Assembly: GCA_025924315.1 (NCBI GenBank)
Contig: JAICIO010000002.1
Coordinates: forward strand, 1-64,000
DNA from: Phycisphaerae bacterium
GTDB taxonomy: Bacteria > Planctomycetota > Phycisphaerae > Tepidisphaerales > Tepidisphaeraceae
Direction of reading: 5' to 3'
DNA: 64,000 bases
Position numbers and translations under genes: made by a program. The notes under the pieces are model-generated. The model saw nothing but the letters and a program-made list of their open reading frames with translations, ran no database searches and was not told the DNA's origin. Below, in pieces: positions 1 through 9,440 of this stretch. Within the stretch, counting starts at the first letter, position 1. Every line of letters begins with the position of its first letter.

Positions 1-18
1 ATTCTGTAGCAAGTGTGG

Positions 19-89
19 GTGTCGCCGGCGAGGTGGCTCGCGGTGTCTTTTCCTCTACTCACACGGGCGCGCACGCTCGCCGGCTACAC
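19..89. repeat. imperfect inverted repeat
   Basis: Arms at 19-33 and 75-89 pair imperfectly around GCCGGCGAG. The stretch 1-101 holds no gene. It resembles the other long palindromic intergenic repeats of the window, but no second copy of this one was seen. Confidence 0.4.
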
Positions 90-101
90 AGAGATTCGCA
101 C

Positions 102-1004
102 CTAAAGCTTCGCCCCGCACCGCTTGCAGAACTTCGCGGCGCGGTCGTTTTCGGCGCCGCAGTTGGGACAGATCTTGACCGCGGAACTCGGGGCGACCGT
201 CGGAGTTGATGTGAGCGGCGCGGTCGTCGGCGCGACGGGTATCGTGGTCGGCGAGTTCGATGTCGCCATCGTCTGGCGACTCTCGAGGAATCGATCGATC
301 TTCGCCAGCGACTTCCGCAACGTGTCGTCGAGCGCGAGGCGCGCGACGGCCGCGCGGTCGGATTCGCTCACCCGCGGTTGGGTCGTCGCGCCGCCACCCG
401 TTTGCATCACGTCCATACCCATCGCGGACGCCGACGCCGTTTGATGCAGTTCGCTGTTATTAAATACAACCACATCGCCCGTGGCCGGATCGACAATCTG
501 GATCGCGACGGCGCAATCGGCCGTCACCATCGCCTCCTCGTTCTGCGTGAGCTTGTTGGTGAACCCTTTCACCTTGCCCATGAATCCGTCTTCCTGCGGC
601 GGCGCTTGTTGCCGCTGGATCTGCAGGTTCGAAAGCGTTCCCAGCAAGAGATAATCGATCCCGGGCACGTTCGCGGTCTGCACCAATCGGCCGGGACGGA
701 CGATTCCCGTGAGGTTGTTCCGTTCCAGGATTTCCGCGGTGCTGGTTCGATCGACAACGTCGAAGCGACCACTGCGAAGAAACAGCCGCCCCATCTCGTC
801 GGCGGCCGTGTTGCTCAGCGCCTGCGGCGACTCGCTTGGCTGATCGGCTTCGATCTTGAACGGCGTGACGCCGAGCTTCGCGTGACTCGTCATCGTCGGC
901 GCAGCGCCGTAGCTGCCGATGTTGCTGACGAGCGATTGCTGCGAGCCGCTTTTGCAACCACAGGCCGTCAGGAATAACAGCACGATCGCCGTGATATGCT
1001 TCAT
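102..1004 (-). CDS. CsgG-like lipoprotein with C-terminal zinc ribbon
   Basis: The ATG at 1004 is preferred over the upstream ATG at 1031 because it opens a lipoprotein signal: a short hydrophobic stretch and lipobox LTAC with Cys15. The middle, roughly residues 40-210, has the feel of CsgG/curli-assembly-type lipoproteins: conserved GxxPF start, a segment setting a receptor of other proteins 'GRFDVVDR', and an alternating 'DYLLLGTL' and 'VAIQIVDPATGDV' pattern. A Thr/Pro-rich linker follows, and the protein ends in a CPNCG...CKRCG zinc ribbon. Seen: the lipobox and the four Cys. Known: the CsgG family forms outer-membrane assembly pores or acts as periplasmic adaptors. Inferred: an envelope lipoprotein; a real export pore is unproven. 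It is followed on the same strand, upstream, by the AsmA-like gene. Confidence 0.7.
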   Translation of the reverse strand: MKHITAIVLLFLTACGCKSGSQQSLVSNIGSYGAAPTMTSHAKLGVTPFKIEADQPSESPQALSNTAADEMGRLFLRSGRFDVVDRTSTAEILERNNLTGIVRPGRLVQTANVPGIDYLLLGTLSNLQIQRQQAPPQEDGFMGKVKGFTNKLTQNEEAMVTADCAVAIQIVDPATGDVVVFNNSELHQTASASAMGMDVMQTGGGATTQPRVSESDRAAVARLALDDTLRKSLAKIDRFLESRQTMATSNSPTTIPVAPTTAPLTSTPTVAPSSAVKICPNCGAENDRAAKFCKRCGAKL

Positions 1005-1077
1005 TCTGAAACTCGCATTCCACCGAGACATCGGCTTTCAGGCCATGCACACGGCCTGGAAAGACCGTGTTACGTAA

Positions 1078-3411
1078 TCATTTCTTCGCGCTCTGCAGCG
1101 CCGGCGCCGCGATCACATCGATCTTCGGTTGATCGGTCGTGCCGGTGACGTGCACGCGATACAGGTAATTCTCCGTCACCTCGTTCATCTTCTGCTGCAC
1201 CTTCCCCGCGACGTTAGCGGCGATGTTCGCCACGACGTTGTCGTCGTCGCGGCGGAGATCCTTCTCCCAATCGCTCAGTGGGGTCGCGACGAGGTTGAGA
1301 TCGAGCGAGTCGTCGAGCCCGATCGTTCCTGCACCATGCACGCCAACCGCTGGCGAACCGACGGCCGCGTTCTCCAGGTGAATGACGCGGTCCTGAAGCA
1401 TAAAAGTCGTGCCCGCGTCCGCGACCGTCGCGGCGTCGTTCATCCCCATGTGCTGCACGATTCCTTCGAGCACCGGAATGTGAAACAGATCCCCGCGCGC
1501 GACCTGCACGGCGCCGTCGGCCTTGAGCGCATCGAGCGCCTTCTCATCGGTGCCCTGTCCGCTGTAGTTGATGTCGGCGTTGAGTTCGCCCGAGATCGTG
1601 AGCGGCTTCACATCGGGCCCCGTCGCGAAGTGGACGAACTCGTTGAGATCAACCCGGCGAAGACGCACGGTGCCGGCGTAGCTCACGTCTTTCTGAAGAT
1701 GGATGCGCCCGGTGGTCGACACCTTCCCCGCGAGGGCATCGGCATCGAAGCGATCGATCGAAATCACCTGCGGCGTGACGAGAATGTCAGACGCGACGTT
1801 GTACAGCGGAATGTGCTTGCGCAGCGGCGCGAGTCCCGCACGATCGCTCGTGATGTGCAGGTGATAATCGAACGAGGGCGTCGCGGCGGCTCGATCGATC
1901 TCCAAATTGCCATCGAAAAAGAACGGCCCGCGCGGTTGTGCGTCGGCGAGATGCTGTTCGATCGCCGGCGGATACTTCGCGCGCTTCGGATCAAACGTGA
2001 CGCACCCCGCGAGCTTGTCGAAGAACAGCTTCTGCGGAAGCATCTCGAGCGGCACGCGCGCTTCGCGGACGAAGAAGACATCGTTGCCGTAGCCGGCGCG
2101 AATCGTTTTGAGCGTCAGGAAACCATTCGTCAGATCGACCCTGAACGGCGCGAAATCGTGCAGGGCTTCGGGCAATTGTGGAAGCTGGATCGCGACGTTC
2201 TCCGGCGAGATTTCGCAGGTGGCATGAAAGTCTTGCAACCCGCTGCCGACCGGCCCGCTGCCGTTGATCACGCCGACGAGATCGCCCGCCAGGTGAAGTG
2301 CGTCGATCGTTTCGACGATCGACGTCGGCAATCCCGCGCGATTCTTCCCCGCGGAGATCTTAACCTTGAAGTCGTTCAGCCCGACCGCATTCGTTTTGTT
2401 GTTCAGCACCGCCGAGGGCATCGACAGCTCGATGGCGGTGTCATGGCTCCGCGCGACGATGCGGTCGATCTGCACCTTCACCGCCGACGGATCGGTCGAG
2501 CAGTGAATCTGCGCGCTCAGCTCATCGAGCGCATCCGTCGCCCCGGGCAAGCGCCCCACCGCCTTTGGCAGTTCAATCTTCGCCGCCAACTTCGATTGCC
2601 TCGGATCCGCCAGCGGCAAATCGCCAGTCACACTGACCGCGATCGCGCCTTTCACCTGATACTCGCGCAGCACGCGCTGAAGCTCGCCGGGAATCGGACT
2701 TTCGCTGCTCGTCGGATCGACGTTCACGTTCACGCCACAATCTTCGATGTGCAGTAAAAGCTGGTCGATATCGAACGCACCTTTGGCCGAGAGCGTCGCG
2801 GTCGCGCGATCGCCGGCATTCAAATCAAACGCATAGCTCGCACCTGACTGCGGCGTCGTGTTCAGATCGAGCGACAGATTCCTCCACGCCAGCGGCACGC
2901 TGCCCTTCACCGTTTGATCGTCGTAGATCAGCTGAGCATTCGTCACCGCCACCTTGCGCAGCTCGAACATCTCCGAAAGCTTCTGCTTTCGCTGCTCGAC
3001 GGGTTGATCAACCTTCTTCGTGATCCCCCGACCCACGAGCCCGTCTTCCGTCTGAATAAGGTGCACCGCCGGTGAAATGATGATGAGCCGCTCGATCACC
3101 AGCGGTCCGGGCAGGATCGGCAGCTTCGCGAGCTTGAGCTCGATCAGATCGGCCGTCAGCAGATTAAACTCGCGCCCCTTCGGATCCTGAGCAACGAGCT
3201 TCGCGTTGTAAACGCGCACGCCGTACGGGAAAAGATACTCAAGATGATCGAGCGACAGTCGCGCGTTCAGTTGATCCGACACCATCGCTTGCAGCTTGGC
3301 GCGCAGCCAAGGCGTGGCCATCTTCGGCACAAACGGAATCAGCAAGATGATCACAAGCGCCAGGCAACCAGAAGTGATCAAAAGCCGCCGGCGCGACCGC
3401 GACAAACCCAT
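1078..3411 (-). CDS. AsmA-like envelope protein
   Basis: The product has 777 residues. It begins with a positively charged N-terminus and one membrane anchor (about residues 10-30), followed directly by the AsmA/TamB-like start in which a short amphipathic region leads into 'LDHLEYLFPYGVRVYNAKL'. The long remainder is rich in beta-strand pattern. The last 200 residues ('GELNADINYSGQG', 'FHIPVLEGIVQHMG', 'GAGTIGLDDSLDLNL') match the AsmA-like C-terminal domain, which in the family sits in the periplasm and is linked to lipid transport and outer-membrane homeostasis. The gene lies 73 bases upstream of the CsgG-like lipoprotein on the same strand, so the two may be co-transcribed. Family membership is confident. 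The exact lipid role is inference. Confidence 0.8.
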   Translation of the reverse strand: MGLSRSRRRLLITSGCLALVIILLIPFVPKMATPWLRAKLQAMVSDQLNARLSLDHLEYLFPYGVRVYNAKLVAQDPKGREFNLLTADLIELKLAKLPILPGPLVIERLIIISPAVHLIQTEDGLVGRGITKKVDQPVEQRKQKLSEMFELRKVAVTNAQLIYDDQTVKGSVPLAWRNLSLDLNTTPQSGASYAFDLNAGDRATATLSAKGAFDIDQLLLHIEDCGVNVNVDPTSSESPIPGELQRVLREYQVKGAIAVSVTGDLPLADPRQSKLAAKIELPKAVGRLPGATDALDELSAQIHCSTDPSAVKVQIDRIVARSHDTAIELSMPSAVLNNKTNAVGLNDFKVKISAGKNRAGLPTSIVETIDALHLAGDLVGVINGSGPVGSGLQDFHATCEISPENVAIQLPQLPEALHDFAPFRVDLTNGFLTLKTIRAGYGNDVFFVREARVPLEMLPQKLFFDKLAGCVTFDPKRAKYPPAIEQHLADAQPRGPFFFDGNLEIDRAAATPSFDYHLHITSDRAGLAPLRKHIPLYNVASDILVTPQVISIDRFDADALAGKVSTTGRIHLQKDVSYAGTVRLRRVDLNEFVHFATGPDVKPLTISGELNADINYSGQGTDEKALDALKADGAVQVARGDLFHIPVLEGIVQHMGMNDAATVADAGTTFMLQDRVIHLENAAVGSPAVGVHGAGTIGLDDSLDLNLVATPLSDWEKDLRRDDDNVVANIAANVAGKVQQKMNEVTENYLYRVHVTGTTDQPKIDVIAAPALQSAKK

Positions 3412-3472
3412 TGCGGATTCAACGTATCGACCGCTCGGTTTGGAGGCAAGAATGTTCTAAAATGGATGACAG

Positions 3473-4312
3473 ATGTGGCACCGGGTTGTGCAATTTTCGC
3501 TATTCTTGCCGACCCTCTCCGCCTTCGGGGGTCCCGCTTCGGCCCCGGTGCCGACCCACACGTTTGACGCCATCGATCCGAAATGGTTCGCCAGCAAGTT
3601 GTACCTGGACACCGAACACGACCGCGGAATCCTGCCCACCGATCCCGATCCGAAGGACAAGTGCTTCCTTCTCGTCAATTACAGCGTCGATGAGCATTCG
3701 CCGTCAGTGAAGGAGATCGAGTTTTATCCTTCCGGCAAAATCTTCCGCGAAACGGATCTGCATACGCACTCGATCGGATTCGATCTGAAAGGCGACAGCT
3801 ATTCGCGGGTATTGCGTGAAGACGGGACGGTGATCTACTTCGATCACTTTCACGACGGACGATGCATCGAAGGCTTCAGCATTGACCGCAAGGGGAAGAA
3901 GGAGACCGTCACGAACGACGGCGGAACGCTCACGGAACCGGATGATCATGGAAAGGATACGCGCCGCTTCTTCGGCGACGGCGGCCGCGAGCTCATCCAC
4001 CGCGAAGGCGATGACATCTACCTAAACGACAGCTGGGGCTCGTGGCATCGAAAACCGAGCGGCGACGAAGAACTGAGTAAAGTCGATCCGATTTCGCGAA
4101 GCGCCGAGCAGTGGAGCCGATCGAAAGATGGCAACGTGACACGCCCACGCGGGGATCACGAAAACGCATCACAACAATCGCTTAAATCTGAGTTCGCTCG
4201 ATTGCGGAAAGAGTTCTTCGCCCATCTTGAGCAATCCGCGAAGGCAGGCGGGTTCTCACTGCGCGAGCTTGGAGTAGAACAATTCGCGACAGAAGCGACC
4301 ACACGTCCGTGA
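3473..4312 (+). CDS. secreted hypothetical protein
   Basis: The product has 279 residues. The start ATG at 3473 opens a short hydrophobic leader (residues about 5-24, ending ASA) consistent with export. The body is hydrophilic and rich in Asp/Glu/His, with short repeating phrases such as 'IEFYPSGKIFRETDLH' and 'REDGTVIYFDHFHDG' that recall MORN-like beta-hairpins, though the motif is not clear. No catalytic signature was recognised. Transcription converges on the PIN-domain gene, whose stop is only a few bases away, so there is no operon partner. Function unknown. Confidence 0.6.
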   Translation: MWHRVVQFSLFLPTLSAFGGPASAPVPTHTFDAIDPKWFASKLYLDTEHDRGILPTDPDPKDKCFLLVNYSVDEHSPSVKEIEFYPSGKIFRETDLHTHSIGFDLKGDSYSRVLREDGTVIYFDHFHDGRCIEGFSIDRKGKKETVTNDGGTLTEPDDHGKDTRRFFGDGGRELIHREGDDIYLNDSWGSWHRKPSGDEELSKVDPISRSAEQWSRSKDGNVTRPRGDHENASQQSLKSEFARLRKEFFAHLEQSAKAGGFSLRELGVEQFATEATTRP

Positions 4313-4318
4313 ATTCTA

Positions 4319-4726
4319 CTACCACTTCTCGATCGTAAGACCCGCAACGTGACGGAAGTGGGAATCTGCGCTGAGAAGCGGCAGCTTCTGCTGGATCGCT
4401 GATGCTGCGATCCAAATATCGTTATCGGGAATCGGTGTGCCCTGAGTTCGAAGGGCCTTCTTGATGCGCCCGTATTCGCGAGCCGTGCCAAGATCGCAAG
4501 GAAGCGTTCGGACACTTGCAGTGAACCTTTCGATGCGGGCGAGATTGCTGGTCACCCGTGAAGACTTTTCAGCACCGTAGAAGAGTTCACCCCACACTGC
4601 AACAGGAACGGACAAAAGCGTGCTGACCCGAATTCTGGCGGCTGCTGCCTTTGCGTCGTTGAGGAAGGCGATCGCGACGTTTGTATCGATGACGAATTCA
4701 GTCGAGGTTGACGTCGTTGCTGTCAT
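4319..4726 (-). CDS. vapC: PIN-domain toxin, VapC-like
   Basis: This 135-residue protein has the PIN-domain acidic residues in order: D14 in 'FVIDTNVAIAFL', E47 in 'VWGELFYGAE', D101/D103 in 'PDNDIWIAAS' and D121 near the C-terminus. PIN toxins are Mg-dependent ribonucleases that cut tRNA or rRNA. The start overlaps the end of the upstream antitoxin-like gene by 29 bases, the usual arrangement of a toxin-antitoxin pair with translational coupling. Length is normal for the family. The target RNA cannot be read from sequence. Confidence 0.88.
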   Translation of the reverse strand: MTATTSTSTEFVIDTNVAIAFLNDAKAAAARIRVSTLLSVPVAVWGELFYGAEKSSRVTSNLARIERFTASVRTLPCDLGTAREYGRIKKALRTQGTPIPDNDIWIAASAIQQKLPLLSADSHFRHVAGLTIEKW

Positions 4727-4952
4727 TTACCCCCTCGCGGCCCTTGGCGATCGCTCGTCGAATCTCCTCGGCGTCCTCGTCACTGATCGGTTCGAGATGT
4801 TTGGCAAGGTAGGCGGCCGTCCCGAACGCAGGCTCGTCATCGGCTTTGTCCGCTTCGATATGAAGGATGAGGCGCTGATTCTGCGGCAGGTCCACAGGAT
4901 CATCGGGAATGATCGCCTTTCCGTCGAAATGACCTTTGACGGTTCGGGTCAT
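4698..4952 (-). CDS. antitoxin-like protein paired with the PIN toxin
   Basis: The product has 84 residues. The N-terminal 35 residues ('TVKGHFDGKAIIPDDP') match the small beta-rich antitoxin type seen in AF2212/DUF104-like proteins, in which 'GKAxxPxxPxxLPxxxxVxV' is typical. The C-terminal half is acidic and helical and would wrap the toxin. It is the first gene of the pair and overlaps the toxin start by 29 bases. No helix-turn-helix is visible, so autoregulation may use the beta-barrel domain. The pairing is firm from the layout. The exact antitoxin family is an inference. Confidence 0.75.
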   Translation of the reverse strand: MTRTVKGHFDGKAIIPDDPVDLPQNQRLILHIEADKADDEPAFGTAAYLAKHLEPISDEDAEEIRRAIAKGREGVNDSNDVNLD

Positions 4953-5081
4953 GCTCTAATCGTATCGGCCATCGTTCGTCCCGTCATCATACATTGCTTT
5001 AACTATAACTAATTGGGGAAAACCTGGCCGCCGACAGACTGCCTCTTGCCATGCTAAGATCACCCTGTACTTTTGGCTAAC

Positions 5082-8000
5082 ATGGCTTCGAAGTTCACAC
5101 ATCTTCATGTTCACACGCACTACTCGCTGCTCGATGGCGCTTGCCGGGTCGATAAGCTCGTGAAACGGGCGAAAGAACTGGGGATGGAGAGCATCGCCAT
5201 CACGGATCACGGCTGCATGTATGGCGTGGTCGAGTTCTTCAACGAGTGCAAGAAGGAAGGCATCAAGCCGATCCTCGGGATGGAAGCGTACATGGCGCCG
5301 GGCGATCGTCGCGAGCGCTCGACGCCCGGCGGAAATGCCGGTGAAGCGGCGTATCACCTGCTGCTGCTCGCGGAGAATCTGGAGGGATACAAGAACCTCA
5401 TCAAGCTCTCGAGCATCGCCTACCGCGAAGGGTTTTATTACAAGCCGCGAATCGATAAGGAAGTTTTGCGGCTGTACAGCAAGGGCCTGATCGCAACGAG
5501 CGCGTGCCTGGGTGGCGAAGTGGCCTCCGCGTTTATGAAGCGCGACATGAAGGCGGCGCGCGAGGTGGCGGAGACGTATCTCGAGATCTTCGGGCCCGAG
5601 CGCTTTTTCATCGAAGTCCAAAAACACATCAAGGAACAGGACCAGGTCAATCCGGAACTGGCGGAGCTGGCGCAGAAAGTCGGCGCGGGACTGGTCGCGA
5701 CGAACGACGTGCACTTTTTGAACAAGGAAGATCACTTCGCGCACGACGTGCTCTGCTGCATCAGCATGGGCCGGCTCGTTTCGGATGAAGGCCGGCTGAA
5801 ATATCCGACTGAGCTGTACCTTAAGAGCGCCGATGAAATGCAGGCGGCGCTCGGCCATTTCGATGGCGCGCTCGACAACACCAATCGCATCGCCGCGATG
5901 TGCAACGTCGATCTTGATTTCACCAAGCGCTACGCGCCCGTTTACAAGGTTCCGACGGAGAAGCTGCGTCATCCAAATGGTGGCGAGGGCGTCTCGCCCT
6001 CGAATTCGCCGCGTGAGGGGCAAGAACGAGGGCAAGATGCCCTCGCCACGATGAAGGACGACGAGAAGTATCTCCGTCAGCTTTGCGAAGACGGACTCGT
6101 CTGGAGATACGGCAGCACCGACGTCTCCAAAGAAGTCCGCGAACGGCTTGAGTATGAGCTGAAGATCATCTGCATGAAGAACTTCTGCTCGTACTTCCTG
6201 ATCGTTTGGGATTTTTGCAACTACGCGCGGGAGAGCGGCATCCCCGTCGGCGCGAGAGGCAGCGGCGTCGGCACGATGGTCGGTTATCTGCTGGGCCTCT
6301 GTAACGTCGATCCGATCCGTTACGGCCTGCTCTTCGAGCGATTCATGGACCCCAGCCGTAATGAGATGCCCGATATCGATATCGACATCTGCCAGGACGG
6401 CCGCGGGCGCGTCATCGATTATGTCCGCAACAAGTACGGTCACGTCGCGCAGATCATCACGTTCGGAACTTTGGCGGCGAAAGCCGCGTGTAAAGACGTC
6501 GGCCGCGTAATGGGCGTTCCCCTCGCGGAGATCGATAAGCTCACCAAGCTCATCCCGGGCTTGCCGGGCACCAAGCTCGAGAAGGCGCTCAAGCAAGTTC
6601 CCGAGCTCGGCGAGATGTACAACTCGAATCCGCAGATCAAGCAGGTCATCGACTTGGCGCTGAAGCTCGAAGGCCTCTGCCGAAACGCCGGCGTTCACGC
6701 CGCCGGCGTCATCATCGCGGATCAATCGCTCGACGAAATCATCCCGCTCTGCAAGGACAAGGACGACAACGTCCTCACCCAGTTCGAAGGCCCCATCGCC
6801 GAAAAATGCGGCCTGCTGAAGATGGACTTCCTCGGCCTGCGCACGCTCACCACGCTGCAGCGATCGATCGATCTGGTGAAGCAGATCAAGAATGTCGAGG
6901 TCGACATCGAGCCCATCGACTTCACCGATCGCAAAGTGCTCGACATGTTCTGCCGCGGCGAAACGAAAGGCATTTTCCAGTTTGAATCCGGCGGCATGCA
7001 GGATCTGCTCATGAAGATGCAGCCTGACCGCTTGGAAGATCTTATCGCCGCCAACGCGCTCTATCGCCCCGGCCCGATGGAACTCATCCCCCTCTACTGC
7101 AACCGCAAACACGGCCGCGAAGCCGTGCCGAGCGTCCACCCGATCATGGACGCGATCCTGAAGGAGACCTACGGCATCATGGTCTACCAGGAACAGGTCA
7201 TGCAGATCTTCAATCAGCTCGGCGGGATCGAGCTGAGCAATGCGTACAAGCTCATCAAGGCGATCTCGAAAAAGACGGTCGATGTCATCGCAAAGTTCCA
7301 GCCCGCGTTCATCCAGGGCACGATGGCGAAAGGCGTGAGCAAGGAGAAGGCGGAAGAGATCTTCGACCTCATCCTGAAGTTCGGCGGATACGGCTTCAAC
7401 AAATCGCACTCGACACGCTACGCGATCGTCGCGTTCCAGACCGCGTACATGAAGACCTATCACCCGGTCGAATACATGGCCGCGCTCCTCACGTTCGAAA
7501 TGGGCTCGACGGAAAAAGTCGTCGAGTACATCGAAGAGTGCAAACGCCTGACGATGCCCGACGGCGAACGCGGTGTGAAAGTTCTTCCGCCGGATGTGAA
7601 TGTATCCGACAAAGATTTCACGCCGGTGTATGTCGAAGAGGAAGAAAAGGTCCGCCGGAAAAAGGTGACCAAGACTCGGGGGGTGATTCGCTTCGGCCTT
7701 TGCGCGGTGCGCGGCGTGGGTGAGAAGGCGGTCGAAGCGATCATTAAAGAACGGCAGGACAAGGGGAACTTCAACAGCATTTACGATTTCACCGAGCGCG
7801 TCGACCTGCGCATGGTGACGCGCAGCACGATCGAAGCGCTCGTCAAATGCGGCGCGTTCTCCAGCGTCAGCGAGAAACGCGCCCCGCTGCTCCAAGTGCT
7901 CGACAGCGCGATCGAAATGGGGCAGCAATCGCAGAACGACAAGCGATCCGGCCAATTAAACATGTTCGCGGTCGCGCAGGCCGCGACGCCGAGCGCCGCC

Positions 8001-8840
8001 CGGTCGATGGGCTCCGCCCTGCCGGATGTCGAAGAACTCCAAAGCGCCGAACTGCTCAAGTTTGAAAAGGAACTGCTCGGTTTCTACATCACGAGCCATC
8101 CGCTCACGGAACATCAGGTGGCGATGGACGCCTACACAACCGCGACGACGCGAGAAGCCATGAACCTCGCGGAAGGAACTGAAGTCACCATCGGCGGAAT
8201 GATTTCGCGGGTGAAGAAGGTGATGACCAAGAACGGCCGAAGCGCCGGCATGCCGATGGGCATCATCACGCTGGAAGATCTCGAAGGCCAGATCGACGGC
8301 ACGATGTTCGCCGAGACCTTCGCCGACATCACGACGAAATTCCCCACCGCCGTCGCGAACGAGTCGATCGTGTTCGTCAAAGGCAAGGTCGACAAGAAAC
8401 GCGAAACGCCCAGCCTGCTGGTCAACGAAGTCCTCCCCATTGGCGAAGCCATCCCGCGACTGACAACCAACATCGCCCTGAAATTCGACACAACGAAACA
8501 CAACGACGAGATGCTGAAGGAAGTGAAGTCGCTGCTCGCGAAGCACAAGGGTTCGCTGCGCGTTTACGCCCAGCTCATCACGGGCGATGGGAACAAAGTA
8601 ACGCTGCAGCTGCCGAAGGACCTGGGCGTACGCCCCAGCACGGCATTGCAGCAGGACGTCGATCAGCTCTTAGGCAACGGCACGCTCCTCCTCATCGGCG
8701 ACGGCGCTCGTCGTCAACGTCGACTGCGCCAACAGCAACTCTTCAAGCAGGAAGCGCAATCAATCGAGATGGAGGCTGTCGCTCCATCAGATGAATCAAT
8801 CGCTGCTGTAATGGATGAAGAGATGCTGCAGGAAGCCTAG
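5082..8840 (+). CDS. dnaE: DNA polymerase III subunit alpha
   Basis: About 1252 residues. The ATG at 5082 starts 'MASKFTHLHVHTHYSLLDG', the PHP domain entry; the in-frame TTG at 5073 is a less likely start. After the PHP domain come the catalytic palm aspartates in 'PDIDIDICQDGRGR' (near residue 430), 'KMDFLGL' (near 580), the finger region 'ALYRPGPMELIPLY', a helix-hairpin-helix region and an OB-fold around residues 1020-1110. It is the replicative polymerase chain synthesising DNA in the holoenzyme. Length is close to the DnaE1 class. Oddity: residues about 300-325 are encoded by a palindromic genomic repeat (see separate entry) and have no counterpart in the usual PHP-to-palm linker. No neighbouring replication genes. 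Confidence 0.97.
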   Translation: MASKFTHLHVHTHYSLLDGACRVDKLVKRAKELGMESIAITDHGCMYGVVEFFNECKKEGIKPILGMEAYMAPGDRRERSTPGGNAGEAAYHLLLLAENLEGYKNLIKLSSIAYREGFYYKPRIDKEVLRLYSKGLIATSACLGGEVASAFMKRDMKAAREVAETYLEIFGPERFFIEVQKHIKEQDQVNPELAELAQKVGAGLVATNDVHFLNKEDHFAHDVLCCISMGRLVSDEGRLKYPTELYLKSADEMQAALGHFDGALDNTNRIAAMCNVDLDFTKRYAPVYKVPTEKLRHPNGGEGVSPSNSPREGQERGQDALATMKDDEKYLRQLCEDGLVWRYGSTDVSKEVRERLEYELKIICMKNFCSYFLIVWDFCNYARESGIPVGARGSGVGTMVGYLLGLCNVDPIRYGLLFERFMDPSRNEMPDIDIDICQDGRGRVIDYVRNKYGHVAQIITFGTLAAKAACKDVGRVMGVPLAEIDKLTKLIPGLPGTKLEKALKQVPELGEMYNSNPQIKQVIDLALKLEGLCRNAGVHAAGVIIADQSLDEIIPLCKDKDDNVLTQFEGPIAEKCGLLKMDFLGLRTLTTLQRSIDLVKQIKNVEVDIEPIDFTDRKVLDMFCRGETKGIFQFESGGMQDLLMKMQPDRLEDLIAANALYRPGPMELIPLYCNRKHGREAVPSVHPIMDAILKETYGIMVYQEQVMQIFNQLGGIELSNAYKLIKAISKKTVDVIAKFQPAFIQGTMAKGVSKEKAEEIFDLILKFGGYGFNKSHSTRYAIVAFQTAYMKTYHPVEYMAALLTFEMGSTEKVVEYIEECKRLTMPDGERGVKVLPPDVNVSDKDFTPVYVEEEEKVRRKKVTKTRGVIRFGLCAVRGVGEKAVEAIIKERQDKGNFNSIYDFTERVDLRMVTRSTIEALVKCGAFSSVSEKRAPLLQVLDSAIEMGQQSQNDKRSGQLNMFAVAQAATPSAARSMGSALPDVEELQSAELLKFEKELLGFYITSHPLTEHQVAMDAYTTATTREAMNLAEGTEVTIGGMISRVKKVMTKNGRSAGMPMGIITLEDLEGQIDGTMFAETFADITTKFPTAVANESIVFVKGKVDKKRETPSLLVNEVLPIGEAIPRLTTNIALKFDTTKHNDEMLKEVKSLLAKHKGSLRVYAQLITGDGNKVTLQLPKDLGVRPSTALQQDVDQLLGNGTLLLIGDGARRQRRLRQQQLFKQEAQSIEMEAVAPSDESIAAVMDEEMLQEA
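5981..6048 (+). repeat. palindromic repeat inserted in dnaE coding sequence
   Basis: The outer arms TGGCGAGGGC (5981-5990) and GCCCTCGCCA (6039-6048) are perfect inverted repeats. Nested inside are two smaller hairpins, GAGGGCGTCTCGCCCTC and GAGGGCAAGATGCCCTC. Reading continues in frame and gives the low-complexity peptide 'GGEGVSPSNSPREGQERGQD'. Its placement in the linker between the PHP and palm domains suggests a tolerated insertion. Confidence 0.85.
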
Positions 8841-8850
8841 CGCGCCGCGG

Positions 8851-8873
8851 CTGCCTCAGCAAAGCTGAGGCAG
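8851..8873. terminator. hairpin between convergent genes
   Basis: CTGCCTCAGC and GCTGAGGCAG form a perfect 10-bp stem with a 3-base loop, ten bases past the dnaE stop and overlapping the last codons of the convergent gene. No clear T-run follows, so it may be a repeat rather than a strong intrinsic terminator. Confidence 0.55.
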
Positions 8874-9419
8874 TTCCGGACCATTCACTGCCTCACCGCA
8901 TTCCGGGCATCGATCCCCAGATGCACGCAGGTCGTAGCCGCAGCTCACGCATCGCCCTTCCTTCACACGCTGTCGCACGCGCCACATGGGCAGCCATAAC
9001 CAGACGGTGATCGCAAGCAGGGGAACCGTGAACCACGCGACGTGAATCGTGTGGTTACGCACTTCCACTGTCCAGTAGCCGGGGATCGAAACGACGGAGC
9101 GTTTTCCCGTGAACATCATCACATGCACCGGGTGATCGCCCCATCGGTCTTGGTGCTGCCGCAGTGTATAGAGCACCTGATCGCCGTCCGGTTCGCGAAC
9201 CCATTGAAGCGAATCGAAGTGCATCGACACATCCTTACGATCAGTGGTGAACCGCATGCTGCCGAGGGAGAAGTGCCCATCGATGACATCGATGCGATAG
9301 GACCAGCGACCAATCGACAACGTGATGTGGATCGGCCGCACGAATCCAACTGCCCAAAGGACAACGCTCGCAACGACAGCGAGCGTGCTGACGGCGCGAA
9401 TCATCCGCATCCGCGTCAT
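8856..9419 (-). CDS. two-TM protein with C-terminal zinc ribbon
   Basis: The product has 187 residues. One membrane segment lies at about 9-27 and a second at about 125-145, with a roughly 100-residue beta-rich domain between them on the outside. The cytoplasmic tail ends in 'CVSCGYDLRASGDRCPECG', a four-cysteine rubredoxin-like ribbon that recurs in many planctomycete (Phycisphaerae) proteins. No catalytic residues were recognised. The last codons are contributed by the hairpin that separates it from dnaE. Function unknown; the tail motif supports the taxonomic guess. Confidence 0.7.
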   Translation of the reverse strand: MTRMRMIRAVSTLAVVASVVLWAVGFVRPIHITLSIGRWSYRIDVIDGHFSLGSMRFTTDRKDVSMHFDSLQWVREPDGDQVLYTLRQHQDRWGDHPVHVMMFTGKRSVVSIPGYWTVEVRNHTIHVAWFTVPLLAITVWLWLPMWRVRQRVKEGRCVSCGYDLRASGDRCPECGEAVNGPELPQLC

Positions 9420-9440
9420 TCATCCCCGCATCGGAGTAGT

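Noticed and set aside
1129-2757. Long open frame antisense to the AsmA-like gene
   Set aside because: Arg/His/Asp-rich composition typical of a GC-rich shadow; no start site or domain, while the minus-strand frame has a membrane anchor and family motifs.
4956-7955. A 999-codon open frame antisense to dnaE
   Set aside because: The plus strand holds a complete, motif-rich dnaE. The antisense frame is a high-GC shadow with His/Asp/Leu-rich text and no domain.
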